Source: JBBDWZ01 sp050732575 (lineage in GTDB: Bacteria; Gemmatimonadota; Gemmatimonadetes; Longimicrobiales; RSA9). From it: DNA of 17,350 nucleotides. A program made the position numbers and the translations under genes. Under the pieces are notes generated by a model that was given only the letters and a program-made list of their open reading frames with translations, did no database searches and was not told the DNA's origin. Below are positions 1-8,199 of this stretch, piece after piece. Position 1 is the stretch's first letter. Each line of letters opens with the position of its first letter. Where the stretch lies: the NCBI GenBank assembly GCA_050732575.1, contig JBOHRF010000089.1, positions 1 through 17,350 of the forward strand, written 5' to 3'.

Positions 1-1244
1 AGTGACGTAGTATGGCCGTTGATGCACATGGTGCGCGTGAAGTTGTGGTGCAACCACTGTTTCCATTCGGCACCCCAGCTGGGCGCATTCGGCTGGCGCA
101 AGAACAACGCAAACGACATGGGGCCGTAGAATTGCCGGCCGTCCAGTCCGCCACCGCCATAGAAGCCGCGCCTGGGATCTGCATCGTAGAAATCGTGGAC
201 GATGCGTGTGACCTGCACGCTCTTGTGCTCGTTGAGCGGATGCTCGAACGTGCCCCAGGCCGTGGGGTTGGTGTTGAACATGAGATACTTGCCAACGTTC
301 CCGCTCGAGTTGGCAAGTCCGTTGGGGAAGCGAGACGAAGTTGACATGAGCAGCAGGCGCGGTGTTTCCGCGCCATTGCCGGAAAGGACTACGGCCCTCG
401 CCTCCTGGTGTTGCTCCTGGCCGGCCCGATCGAGGTAGCGAGCGCCCGTCACACGGCCCGTGGCGTTGGTCGTGATCTCGACCACCGCAGAATGGGGACG
501 AATCTCACATTTGCCACTGGCCAGTGCCTGCGGAATCATGGCGACCAGCGTGGACGATTTGGCGCCGAACTCACAACCGTATCCCATGCAATAGCCGCAG
601 TGCTGACAGGCCGCACGTCCGTTGTGCGGCCGCGAGAGAATGGCCATGGGTGCGGGCTGCGGATGCAGACCGAGCTTGCGTGCACCGCGCTCGAACAACA
701 CGCCGGAAGATTTCACGGGCAAGGGCGGCATGGGGTATGGCCGCGAGCGGGGCGGGTCGAATGGACCGGGTGTACCCGAAACACCAATCTCCCAGTCCAC
801 TTTTGTGTAATAGGGCTCGAGGTCGGCGTATGTGATGGGCCAGTCGGCAAAGCCGGTGCCGGGAATGGCGCCCAGCACGCTGCGCTCAATGAAGTCGATT
901 TCGTGAAAGCGCCAGAAATTGGCGGTAAAGTGCACGCTGCTGCCGCCCACACCGCGCGCGCAGAAGATGCGCGGTCCGTCCATGGGATCGAATGTCGCTT
1001 GCTCGGTGTCGCTCTTACGCCAGCTCACGGGATGATCGACCAACTCGCCGCCTAATTCGGCGTTGAACCAGACGCCCAGTTCATCGTGCGTGAATTCGTG
1101 GGACTGCCGAAACGGTCCTTGCTCTAGCACCACTACCTGAAAGCCGGCAACGGACAGCTCGCGGGCCATGACACCGCCGGCCGCGCCCGACCCGATGACC
1201 ACGAAGTCCACGGGCTCGTTTTGCCGAAAGCGCACACTGTTCAT
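1..1244 (-). CDS. GMC-family FAD-dependent oxidoreductase, large subunit (partial, 3' end outside window)
   Basis: This is a flavoprotein of the glucose-methanol-choline family that oxidises an alcohol or sugar and probably passes electrons to a membrane or periplasmic acceptor. The ATG at 1244 begins a frame that stays open to the left edge (about 414 codons). Near the N-terminus is the FAD-binding Rossmann signature VVIGSGAAGGVMA followed by VVVLEQGP. Further on are the GMC-type segment RGVGGSSVHFTA and a Cys cluster CQHCGYCMGYGCEFGAKSS, as in gluconate 2-dehydrogenase-like flavoproteins. The C-terminal domain with the catalytic His is beyond the window. Its start overlaps the stop of the subunit-3 gene by four bases (ATGA, 1241-1244), so the two are co-translated, as in gluconate or fructose dehydrogenase complexes. 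The substrate cannot be read from the sequence. Confidence 0.9.
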   Translation of the reverse strand, partial: MNSVRFRQNEPVDFVVIGSGAAGGVMARELSVAGFQVVVLEQGPFRQSHEFTHDELGVWFNAELGGELVDHPVSWRKSDTEQATFDPMDGPRIFCARGVGGSSVHFTANFWRFHEIDFIERSVLGAIPGTGFADWPITYADLEPYYTKVDWEIGVSGTPGPFDPPRSRPYPMPPLPVKSSGVLFERGARKLGLHPQPAPMAILSRPHNGRAACQHCGYCMGYGCEFGAKSSTLVAMIPQALASGKCEIRPHSAVVEITTNATGRVTGARYLDRAGQEQHQEARAVVLSGNGAETPRLLLMSTSSRFPNGLANSSGNVGKYLMFNTNPTAWGTFEHPLNEHKSVQVTRIVHDFYDADPRRGFYGGGGLDGRQFYGPMSFALFLRQPNAPSWGAEWKQWLHHNFTRTMCINGHTTS

Positions 1245-1834
1245 ACTTCATCGCCCGCCGGTCTACCGGCTTTTTCAGGCGAGTCGTAGTAGCCAAAGGG
1301 CGGTGCGTATACCGGTTGGTGCTGGAAATCCATGATGCGGGTGGCGGCGTTGGCGCGGTTACCGCCGTGTTTGGGATCGGCGAATACGCCCATGATCACG
1401 AGGGTGCGCAGCACGTTGAAGTACTGCTGTTCCTGTACATCCTTCATGACGCGGATTTGTTGCGCGGCGCTCAGATCGGCAAACGATTCGATCCGCGCAT
1501 TGCGCGCGTGCGCGGCAGCGTCCAGTGCGCGCACGCCTTCCTGTACCACCGGCTTCAGCTGTCGAACCATGCTGCCCAGCGCGCCATCGATGAAATAGAT
1601 GGCGCCGGCCTCACGGGCGCCCGGCGTCGCGTCGGTAGGCACGATCTGCTGGGCGAAGGCCGCTACCGTGCGGGCTTCGGCAGGGGACAGATTCTTGAGT
1701 TCCTGTCTGGCCTGCAACGCCGCTTGGGCGGCTGCGCCCAGCCCTTCGATTTCGGGCAAGTGCGCGGTCAGCCAGGCCGAGCTCAGCAGAGTCGACGAGG
1801 CAACCAGGAAATCCCGGCGTGAGGACCCGGTCAT
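1241..1834 (-). CDS. Gluconate 2-dehydrogenase subunit 3 family protein (Tat-exported small subunit)
   Basis: This is a 197-residue small subunit that partners GMC flavoproteins. The N-terminus SSRRDFLVASSTLLSSAWL is a twin-arginine signal (RRDFL) followed by a hydrophobic stretch. Export through Tat would carry the folded flavoprotein partner out with it. The family-typical pieces IVPTD near residue 65, YFIDGALG near 80 and GVFADPKHGGN near 150 are present. The length is normal for the family. The ATG at 1834 follows an AGGAAG ribosome-binding site. The stop overlaps the ATG of the large subunit. The gene diverges from hflX across about 85 bp, which must hold promoters for both directions. 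Confidence 0.88.
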   Translation of the reverse strand: MTGSSRRDFLVASSTLLSSAWLTAHLPEIEGLGAAAQAALQARQELKNLSPAEARTVAAFAQQIVPTDATPGAREAGAIYFIDGALGSMVRQLKPVVQEGVRALDAAAHARNARIESFADLSAAQQIRVMKDVQEQQYFNVLRTLVIMGVFADPKHGGNRANAATRIMDFQHQPVYAPPFGYYDSPEKAGRPAGDEV

Positions 1835-1919
1835 CGATTACTTCCTGAACGGAGGGCAGGGCAGCGACCCACACGGCCGCGTGCAATCTCTCAACGGGCC
1901 ACTTACCAAACAAGTTCCC

Positions 1920-3296
1920 ATGGGTGACGGTTCGGCCTTTACGCCGACCGGCCTGGGCGTAACTTCTTCAGTGGAACAGCGCAGGAGAAAAGGCATCCCG
2001 GCACCCATCGAAGTCGCGACACCGCAAGAACGCGCAATCCTGGTTGGCGCGCCGACCAAAGACGTGGCCACAGAGCTGGCGGCCGAGCACCTGAACGAGC
2101 TTGATCGATTGACCGATACGGCGGGCGGTGAGGTCGTGGCTCGGGTCCGGCAGCGGCTGGACCGGCCGCACCCGAAGTACTACATCGGCGAAGGCAAGGT
2201 TGAAGAACTGAAAGCGACGCTTCAGGAAAAACGAGGCACGCTGGTCATCTTCGACGAAGAGCTTTCCCCGGCACAGGGCAAGAATCTGGAGGATGAACTG
2301 CGCGCGCGAGTCATGGACCGTGCCGAGTTGATCCTGGACATATTCGCTACGCGCGCACGTTCTGCGGAAGCCCAAATGCAGGTCGAGTTGGCGCAGCTCG
2401 AGTACATGCTGCCCCGCCTCAAGCGCATGTGGACTCACCTCTCCCGCATTCGCGGCGGTATCGGGTTGCGTGGTCCTGGTGAAACACAGCTCGAGACGGA
2501 CCGCCGTCTGATCAGCAAACGAATTCAGGATCTCAGGGACAAGCTGGAGACCGTGGCACGCCGGCGCGCCACGCAGCGTAAGGGGCGCGAAGCAGAATTC
2601 CGGGCCGCACTGGTGGGCTACACGAACGCCGGCAAGTCATCCGTCCTGCAATCACTCTCGGGCGCCGAACTCTTCGTGGAAGACCGGTTGTTTGCCACGC
2701 TCGATCCAGCCACACGCGCAGTCGAGCTGGCACCCAACACACGCATGCTCGTGACCGATACCGTAGGATTCATCCGCAAGCTGCCGCACCACCTGGTCGC
2801 GTCTTTCCGCTCCACGCTGGAAGAAGCCGGCAACGTGGACGTGCTGTTGCACGTGATCGACGCCGCGCATCCCGGCTGGCAGGAACAAAAGCAGGTCGTG
2901 GAAGAAGTGCTGGCGGAGCTGCAGTTGAGTGGTCGGCCAACCTTGCTCGTGTTCAACAAGATCGATCGGCTCACCCACGGTGAGGAAGAACAATTTCGGC
3001 AACTCGTGCAAGCACTGTTTGCCGAGCGGGCCGTGTTCGTTTCGGCCCTGGCCAGCGGCGGGCTCGAGCCGCTCCGGCAAGTTCTGCTCGAGGTGATGCA
3101 CGAGCAGCGGCCCAAGGTCCACGTGAGCATCCCATCGTCGGACGGCGAGAGCCTGGCTGCAGTGTACCGCGAAGGCGAAGTAATTCAGCGCCAGGAACGG
3201 GATGGCACCATCGATTTGGTGGCGCGTTTGCCCCTGGCTGCGCTCGGTCGCTTACAACGACGCTCCGGCATAGAAGTCCGTTCGACGCGTGAGTGA
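1920..3296 (+). CDS. hflX: GTPase HflX
   Basis: HflX is a translational GTPase-like factor that binds the 50S subunit and splits stalled or stress-arrested 70S ribosomes. From the chosen ATG the protein is 458 residues, close to family length. The HflX N-domain runs from ERAILVGAP through KYYIGEGKVEEL, then IFDEELSPAQGKNLE and the RIRGGIGLRGPGETQLE linker. The GTPase domain has G1 GYTNAGKSS at about residue 233, G3 DTVGF at 280 and G4 NKID at 346. The frame is open back to 1599, but that stretch lies opposite the Tat-subunit gene and reads as an antisense shadow. The start at 1920 is the best ATG after that gene ends, but has no clear ribosome-binding site. GTG at 1881 or 1971 are alternatives. 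It overlaps the next gene by 8 bp. Confidence 0.93.
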   Translation: MGDGSAFTPTGLGVTSSVEQRRRKGIPAPIEVATPQERAILVGAPTKDVATELAAEHLNELDRLTDTAGGEVVARVRQRLDRPHPKYYIGEGKVEELKATLQEKRGTLVIFDEELSPAQGKNLEDELRARVMDRAELILDIFATRARSAEAQMQVELAQLEYMLPRLKRMWTHLSRIRGGIGLRGPGETQLETDRRLISKRIQDLRDKLETVARRRATQRKGREAEFRAALVGYTNAGKSSVLQSLSGAELFVEDRLFATLDPATRAVELAPNTRMLVTDTVGFIRKLPHHLVASFRSTLEEAGNVDVLLHVIDAAHPGWQEQKQVVEEVLAELQLSGRPTLLVFNKIDRLTHGEEEQFRQLVQALFAERAVFVSALASGGLEPLRQVLLEVMHEQRPKVHVSIPSSDGESLAAVYREGEVIQRQERDGTIDLVARLPLAALGRLQRRSGIEVRSTRE

Positions 3297-4164
3297 AAAC
3301 GTCGTTATTGTGGGGCCGGGCCGCATGGGGCTGGCTCTCGGTGCGGCGCTCCTGCAAGCGAGAGCCGTAGACCGCCTCATTTATTATGGACGCGGGCTGG
3401 AACCACCGCCCCACCCCATCTTCGAGCCGGGCGCGCTCACCGCGGAATACCGCGTCGGTCCTCACCCCATCCCAAGTGGCACAACCATTGTGATTCTGGC
3501 TGTGCCCGACACCGCGCTCGCGGAAGTATCCTACGACCTTGCGCATGCCGGTGTACCGCCCCTTGGCTGCGCCGTGTTTCACCTCTCCGGTGCGCTCTCC
3601 ACCGAGGTGCTTTCTTCCGTGCACGCCGTGGGCTATACGGTCGGATCGTTGCATCCATTGCAGGCCGTGGCCGATCCCTGGTTGTCCGGCGATCGACTGA
3701 TCGGCGCCGCCTTCGCAATTGCGGGGGAACCGGCCGCCATTGCCGCGGCGCGACGTTTGGTTGACTCTCTTTCCGGGCGCGCTTTGCTGGTACCGCCCGT
3801 GCGACGGCCCGTCTACCACGCGGCCGCCGTGGCCGCATCCAACTACCTGGTCGCGCTGGTATCGTTTGCCGTACGTCTGATGGATGAGGCAGGTATACCC
3901 GAGCAGGAAGCCGTGCCCGCACTGCTACCGTTGATTCGCGGCACGCTCGACAATCTGGAGCAGCTGGGCGTGCGGGCTGCGTTGACCGGTCCCATTCCGC
4001 GTGGTGATGTGGACACCGTGCGCTTGCATCTCGCGCGGTTGTCCGAGGAGGATCGCTCGTTATATTGCGCGCTCGGTCGCGAGCTGTTGCGCCTGGCAAA
4101 ACTTGCCGGTCTGGATGAACAGAAAGTCGAAGAGCTGGAGACGCTGCTCGAAGAGCGCGCCTGA
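3289..4164 (+). CDS. DUF2520 / Rossmann-like NAD(P)-binding oxidoreductase (PanG-like)
   Basis: A 291-residue protein with an N-terminal NAD(P)-binding fold (VVIVGPGRMGLALGAALL, residues 5-22) and a second strand-loop VILAVPDTALAEV. The C-terminal all-helical domain contains SLHPLQAVADP and HAAAVAASNYLVAL, hallmarks of the Rossmann-like plus DUF2520 pair. The fold resembles ketopantoate reductase and pyrroline-5-carboxylate reductase. One member of this family (PanG, Francisella) was shown to be an alternative ketopantoate reductase in coenzyme A synthesis. Whether this copy does the same is inference. The GTG start at 3289 overlaps the hflX stop by 8 bp, so translation is probably coupled. 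pdxJ follows after 14 bp. Confidence 0.82.
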   Translation: MSENVVIVGPGRMGLALGAALLQARAVDRLIYYGRGLEPPPHPIFEPGALTAEYRVGPHPIPSGTTIVILAVPDTALAEVSYDLAHAGVPPLGCAVFHLSGALSTEVLSSVHAVGYTVGSLHPLQAVADPWLSGDRLIGAAFAIAGEPAAIAAARRLVDSLSGRALLVPPVRRPVYHAAAVAASNYLVALVSFAVRLMDEAGIPEQEAVPALLPLIRGTLDNLEQLGVRAALTGPIPRGDVDTVRLHLARLSEEDRSLYCALGRELLRLAKLAGLDEQKVEELETLLEERA

Positions 4165-4178
4165 CAGCATAGCCCAAC

Positions 4179-4955
4179 ATGACCCTGCGTCTGTACGTCA
4201 ACGTTGACCATGTAGCCACCGTTCGGCAGGCTCGGCGCACCAACGAGCCCGATCCGGTTCGGGCCGCCGTCTTAGCCGAGTTGGGTGGTGCGGATGGCAT
4301 CACGGTCCACTTGCGGGAAGATCGGCGTCACATCCAGGACCGCGATCTCCAGTTGCTCATGTCCACGGTGCGGACCGGAGTAAACCTGGAGCTGGCCACC
4401 GCCAGCGACGTGCTGGACCAGGCGCTCGCATTGCGGCCCATGGCCGTCACCATTGTACCGGAGCAGCGCCTGGAGATCACCACGGAGGGTGGTCTCGATT
4501 TGAGCGATGCCACTCAGCGCACGGCCATTGCCGCGGCTGTGCAACGTCTGCGCGATGTTTCGATTCGCACGTCACTGTTCGTCGATCCAGATGCCGGCGT
4601 CATACGCAACGCAGGCCATTTGGGCGCACATGCCGTGGAACTGCACACAGGTGAATTCGCCGAGGCCTGGAAAGCCGAGCGTGCGCCCCATGCGGCGGCA
4701 TCCGTGCGCCAGCAGGTGGATCGACTGTGCCGGGCGGCCGAGTTGGCGCGCTCAGCCGGTATGGCCGTGCATGCCGGTCACGGTCTCACCTATGAAAACG
4801 TGAGCTGCGTGGCTGACCTGCACGCCATCGAAGAGCTCAATATTGGACACAGCATTGTTAGCCGCGCACTCCTGGTCGGCATGGAAGCCGCCGTGCGCGA
4901 GATGAAACGAATTGTGCTGCAGGCGCGCGCGCAGGCGCGCGCATTGCCGGAGTGA
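4179..4955 (+). CDS. pdxJ: Pyridoxine 5'-phosphate synthase
   Basis: PdxJ condenses 1-deoxy-xylulose 5-phosphate with 3-amino-2-oxopropyl phosphate to make pyridoxine 5'-phosphate, the last step of DXP-dependent vitamin B6 synthesis in the cytosol. The 258-residue protein is a full-length TIM barrel. It opens with LYVNVDHVATVRQAR, then has GADGITVHLREDRRHI (His44, His51), GVNLE with Glu71, VHAGHGLTYEN (His198, His201) and the phosphate-binding GHSIVSRAL near the end. His44 and Glu71 match the acid-base residues known from the E. coli enzyme (His45, Glu72). The gene is tightly packed, with the next ATG 3 bp after its stop. The alternating GCGCGC run at 4925-4942 lies inside the coding end and is not a terminator. 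Confidence 0.97.
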   Translation: MTLRLYVNVDHVATVRQARRTNEPDPVRAAVLAELGGADGITVHLREDRRHIQDRDLQLLMSTVRTGVNLELATASDVLDQALALRPMAVTIVPEQRLEITTEGGLDLSDATQRTAIAAAVQRLRDVSIRTSLFVDPDAGVIRNAGHLGAHAVELHTGEFAEAWKAERAPHAAASVRQQVDRLCRAAELARSAGMAVHAGHGLTYENVSCVADLHAIEELNIGHSIVSRALLVGMEAAVREMKRIVLQARAQARALPE

Positions 4956-4958
4956 TCC

Positions 4959-6026
4959 ATGGCCACGCTGCGCGACTATTTCATCACGGAGTCCACGGAG
5001 CTGCTGACCCGCATCGATGCCGCACTGAGCCAACTCGACACTGCGGGCGGCGACGCCAGCGAGCTGGCGCGGCTGGCCAAAGGCCTGCGCGGCAGTGCGC
5101 ACCTGGCGCGCGAAACACGCGTCTATCGCGCCGGGCTGGGACTGGAAGCGGCAGCCCGTGCGGTCGGCTCCGGCCGGGTGGCGTGGAACGCCGATGTGAG
5201 CGGACGGGCTCGCCGCACAGTGGAAGATTTGTACGCACTGGTACACGGCGCTGAACCCGACGATGAAGCGGAAGCGCGCGTACGCAGGGTGATCGAGCGT
5301 TGGCATGAAGCGGGCATCGAATTGCCCGCGCCCGTCATGCAAGCGGGACAGCCGGCCGGTGAACGCTCCCTGGCCAGCCGGCAATTCCGCGAATTCGCGG
5401 CGCACGAAGTGACCGGCATCACCACCGAAATTGATGTTGCACTGGCCCAATTGGCGCAGGATCCGCGCAGTCGCGACGCACTCAAGGCCATTGTGAGACG
5501 TCAGCGCGCACTGCTGGGCGCCGCTCGCCTGGATGAGATCAAGATGGTGGCGGAAGCATTGCGCGCCATCGAGGATTTGGCGCGCCTCGTGGTCAAGCTC
5601 AACGTGGCGGTCAAGGACGAGTGGTTCGCGGCGTTTCGGGCCGCGCGCGACGTGCTGAGCAGTTCCCTCGAGCCGTTGCGCCAGGGCACGGATCCCCAGC
5701 CCACCGCAGCGTTCAGTACGCTGCGCACTCTGCGCACGGAGCTGGTGGAGCGATACGGTGAAGGTGAGGCCATGCCGTTGACTGCGGGCGCGTCCGCGCC
5801 GCTGGCATCGATGGCTGCTTCAGCTTCGGCGAGTAGCGCGGCCGTGTCCCGTTCGTTCGCTCCCGACGAAACGGTGCCCATTGCCGACTTGTGCTACCGC
5901 GGTGAACGCGCGCTGCGGCGGGCGCTCGAGCTGCGCTCTCAAGTGGAAGGCCTGGCTGGCCATGACCAGACCGCTCGGGAAACGGTCGAGGAGCTTTTCG
6001 ATTTGATCCGGCTCGGAATAGCGTGA
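4959..6026 (+). CDS. Protein with degenerate HPt-like helical domains (function unknown)
   Basis: A 355-residue, mostly helical, soluble protein with no signal peptide. The first 50 residues read like a histidine phosphotransfer domain of the CheA type: YFITESTELLTRIDAALSQL followed by LAKGLRGSAHLA. In a working HPt the second motif would be HTLRGSA. Here the phosphorylated His position holds Lys41. A second similar bundle begins near residue 144 (FREFAAHEVTGITTEIDVAL), and LKAIVRRQRALLGAARL near 175-191 sits where a second His motif would be and also lacks His. An Ala/Ser-rich linker (about 272-297) precedes a short C-terminal helical part. It may be a scaffold or a phosphotransfer-dead relic of chemotaxis-type signalling. 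GGAG lies 8 bp before the ATG. Its stop overlaps the next GTG (GTGA). Confidence 0.7.
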   Translation: MATLRDYFITESTELLTRIDAALSQLDTAGGDASELARLAKGLRGSAHLARETRVYRAGLGLEAAARAVGSGRVAWNADVSGRARRTVEDLYALVHGAEPDDEAEARVRRVIERWHEAGIELPAPVMQAGQPAGERSLASRQFREFAAHEVTGITTEIDVALAQLAQDPRSRDALKAIVRRQRALLGAARLDEIKMVAEALRAIEDLARLVVKLNVAVKDEWFAAFRAARDVLSSSLEPLRQGTDPQPTAAFSTLRTLRTELVERYGEGEAMPLTAGASAPLASMAASASASSAAVSRSFAPDETVPIADLCYRGERALRRALELRSQVEGLAGHDQTARETVEELFDLIRLGIA

Positions 6027-7105
6027 AGGAGCCGCCCGGCAAACCAAGGAGCATTTTCGACTGGAAGGCCATACTGGGCATCCTGCTCAGTGCGGCATTG
6101 TTGTATTGGGCGATGCGCGGCGTTGATTTTAGCCAGGTCCTGGCCGAAGTGCGCCGCGCGAATATCGGCTTGTTACTGCTCAGCGTTGCGCTTGTCACCG
6201 CAGTCTTTCCCCTGCGCGCATGGCGCTGGAAGCCGCTGCTCGAGGTGGCGGCACCCAACTCACCGTTTCGCGCACGTTTCGCCGCCACCACCATTGGCTT
6301 CATGGGCAACAACCTGTTGCCCGCCCGCATCGGCGAGTTTGCCCGTGCGTACGCACTGGCCCGACAGCAGAACGCGTCGATGGTTGCGGCCTTTGCCTCG
6401 CTCATTGCTGAACGACTATTTGACGCAGTGGCTCTCGTGTCATTCCTGTTCCTGGCCATTGCGTTGCCCGGTTTTCCGCAGGTCAAGGAGCTGGCCGGCT
6501 ACGACTTCTCCGGCATGGCCACCACGCTCGGGCTGATCGTCGGTGCGTTGATCCTGGTCTGTTTGCTGTTGGTGCTCTGGCCAACCCGCACCGTGCGCTT
6601 TGTCGAGCAGCGCATTGCGCCCGTTTTGCCCCGCGCTGTGCGCCGGCCGCTGGTCGATGCGCTGGCAGCATTTCTGGCCGGATTGGGCTCGCTCCGATCG
6701 CCCACACTCATGGCCACGCTTGCCTTTCAAACCGCGGTGATCTGGCTGGTCAATGGACTCGGCTTCTGGGTTGGGTTCATGGCTTTCCATATCGACGTTC
6801 CGTTTGCTGGTGCGCTCTTCATGCAGTCGGTGGTGGCGCTCGCGGTTTCACTGCCGTCTGCGCCTGGCTTCTTCGGCACGTTCGAATACGCCGCTCGCAT
6901 TGTGTTGGTCGAGCTGTTCTTGATCGATGTCAACAAGGCGCTCGGTTTTGCCCTCGGTTTTCACATCGGCGGTTTCATCCCCGTTACCCTCATCGGCCTC
7001 TACTACGCCTGGCGCCTCGGCCTCTCCTGGCGTGAGGTGGAGCACAGCGAGGAAACCGTGGAAGCCGCCATCGAGCGCGAGCTGCCCGGTCGAGGTACAA
7101 CGTGA
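6023..7105 (+). CDS. Lysylphosphatidylglycerol synthase TM-region / UPF0104 family membrane protein
   Basis: A 360-residue integral membrane protein with about seven or eight hydrophobic segments, the first at residues 16-32 and others near 50-65, 130-150, 165-187, 225-245 and 260-320. The family signatures NNLLPARIGEFARAYAL (about 95-111) and LPSAPGFFGTFEYA (about 275-288) are clear. Members are the membrane half of MprF-type flippases/synthases or stand-alone proteins (YbhN-like) often tied to lipid or glycan transport. No aminoacyl-transferase domain is attached here, so lysyl-lipid synthesis should not be assumed. The GTG start overlaps the preceding stop (GTGA, 6023-6026) and its own stop overlaps the ispE start the same way (7102-7105). 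Confidence 0.85.
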   Translation: MKEPPGKPRSIFDWKAILGILLSAALLYWAMRGVDFSQVLAEVRRANIGLLLLSVALVTAVFPLRAWRWKPLLEVAAPNSPFRARFAATTIGFMGNNLLPARIGEFARAYALARQQNASMVAAFASLIAERLFDAVALVSFLFLAIALPGFPQVKELAGYDFSGMATTLGLIVGALILVCLLLVLWPTRTVRFVEQRIAPVLPRAVRRPLVDALAAFLAGLGSLRSPTLMATLAFQTAVIWLVNGLGFWVGFMAFHIDVPFAGALFMQSVVALAVSLPSAPGFFGTFEYAARIVLVELFLIDVNKALGFALGFHIGGFIPVTLIGLYYAWRLGLSWREVEHSEETVEAAIERELPGRGTT

Positions 7106-7995
7106 GCCGCGCTCGCATCGAGCGCGCCATCGTGCGCCTGGCGGCACGCGCCAAGATCAACCTGCGCCTGCAGATCCTGGCGCGTGAAGAAACCGGCTAC
7201 CATCAGATCGAAACCGTGTTTTGTGCCCTCGACTTTGCCGACGATGTCGAGATCACATTGGGAGGCAACCGGCTGCAACTCGATATCGAATGTGCGGACG
7301 GCATCCGCGTACCAACCGGGTCCCACAATCTGGTCCAGCGCGCCGCCGAACTTTTTTTTGCCCAGGCCAACAAGCCGCCAGGTGCTACGCTGCGCCTTAA
7401 AAAACGGATTCCGGTGGGTGCCGGATTGGGAGGCGGTTCGAGTGATGCGGCCAGCACGCTGAAGGGCCTGAACCTGCTGACGCACAATCCGCTGAGTGAC
7501 GCGCAGCTGACCGAGCTCGGTGCTCAACTGGGCGCCGACGTGCCGTTCTTTCTGTGTGGCTCTTCGCTCGCTTTGGGCTGGGGACGCGGTCAACGCCTCC
7601 TGCCGCTGAGTCCGCTCCCTCCAATGCCCACGTTGTTGGTCGTGCCGCCCTTTGCCATCGAAACGCGCGCGGCCTATCAGGCCATCGAGTCGCTGGCCCT
7701 GGCCGCGCCTCACGTCATTAAGCCGATTCGGCTGGAAGGCTGGGATTCCGCCCAGCAGGACGCCCGCAACGACTTCGAGAACGTACTTTTTCCGCGTTAT
7801 CCTGAGCTTCCGGAAATACGCGATGCGCTGAAAGAGGCCGGTGCCACTACCGCGCTGCTGGCCGGCAGTGGGTCCGCCCTTTTTGGCCTCTTTCCCCTTC
7901 GCCGACTGGCTGCGCGAGCGGCCAAAAACCTGCGCGAGATCAGGCCCGATCTGCGTACCATCGAAACGGTTACCACCGCCTGGACTTCCTACTGA
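7102..7995 (+). CDS. ispE: 4-diphosphocytidyl-2-C-methyl-D-erythritol kinase
   Basis: IspE phosphorylates CDP-methylerythritol with ATP in the MEP route to isopentenyl diphosphate. The 297-residue GHMP kinase has the substrate-binding start AKINLRLQI with Lys18, GYHQIETVF, the ATP-binding loop PVGAGLGGGSSDAA (residues 104-117), the catalytic Asp146 in GADVPFFL, ARNDFENVLF, and the C-terminal LAGSGSALFGLF. All parts expected of an active enzyme are visible. The GTG start overlaps the stop of the membrane protein gene. It is the last gene of the plus-strand run. The tRNA-Gln begins 56 bp after its stop, the conserved ispE-tRNA-Gln order seen in many bacteria. Confidence 0.96.
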   Translation: MSRARIERAIVRLAARAKINLRLQILAREETGYHQIETVFCALDFADDVEITLGGNRLQLDIECADGIRVPTGSHNLVQRAAELFFAQANKPPGATLRLKKRIPVGAGLGGGSSDAASTLKGLNLLTHNPLSDAQLTELGAQLGADVPFFLCGSSLALGWGRGQRLLPLSPLPPMPTLLVVPPFAIETRAAYQAIESLALAAPHVIKPIRLEGWDSAQQDARNDFENVLFPRYPELPEIRDALKEAGATTALLAGSGSALFGLFPLRRLAARAAKNLREIRPDLRTIETVTTAWTSY

Positions 7996-8051
7996 CCAAC
8001 CGCCATACAACTGGGCCCGGACGCCTTGAATCGCTAAATTACCGGGCTCGC

Positions 8052-8122
8052 TCCCGGGTCGTCTAATGGCAGGACTGAGGACTTTGGATCCTCCAATGGT
8101 GGTTCGAATCCACCCCCGGGAA
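8052..8122 (+). tRNA. tRNA-Gln (anticodon TTG)
   Basis: A full cloverleaf can be drawn. The acceptor stem TCCCGGG (8052-8058) pairs with CCCGGGA (8115-8121). The D stem is GTC/GAC with GG in the loop. The anticodon stem GAGGA/TCCTC closes the loop CTTTGGA (anticodon TTG, reading CAA). The T arm GGTGG-TTCGAAT-CCACC is perfect. The discriminator is A8122. CCA is not encoded (TCG follows), so a CCA-adding enzyme is needed. A possible -10 box TAAATT lies at 8035-8040 but I see no matching -35; read-through from ispE is possible. The 3' half is the likely attachment site for the integrase gene next door. Confidence 0.96.
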
Positions 8123-8132
8123 TCGCACAGAG

Positions 8133-8170
8133 AGAAAAGTCCGCGCCCCACAAGGGGTTCTTTGTTGGGG
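8133..8170 (-). terminator. Possible weak terminator after the integrase / operon end
   Basis: Read on the minus strand, CCCCAACAA (from 8170) pairs with TTGTGGGG (ending at 8146) around an eight-base loop, with one bulged base. A short ACTTTTC tract follows about five bases later. It lies about 30 bp after the integrase stop and before the tRNA, where a terminator for the minus-strand operon would be expected. The T tract is short and offset, so this is only a candidate. The hairpin could instead belong to the att region. Confidence 0.35.
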
Positions 8171-8199
8171 GTACGGATTGGGTACCGTTTCGGGTGCTT

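Noticed and set aside
1599..1919. N-terminal extension of hflX by 107 codons
   Set aside because: The stretch lies largely opposite the Tat-subunit gene and its translation has no HflX similarity, so the start was moved to 1920.
4925..4942. GCGCGC-rich palindrome as a terminator after pdxJ
   Set aside because: It lies within the pdxJ coding end, has no T tract, and the next gene starts 3 bp after the stop.
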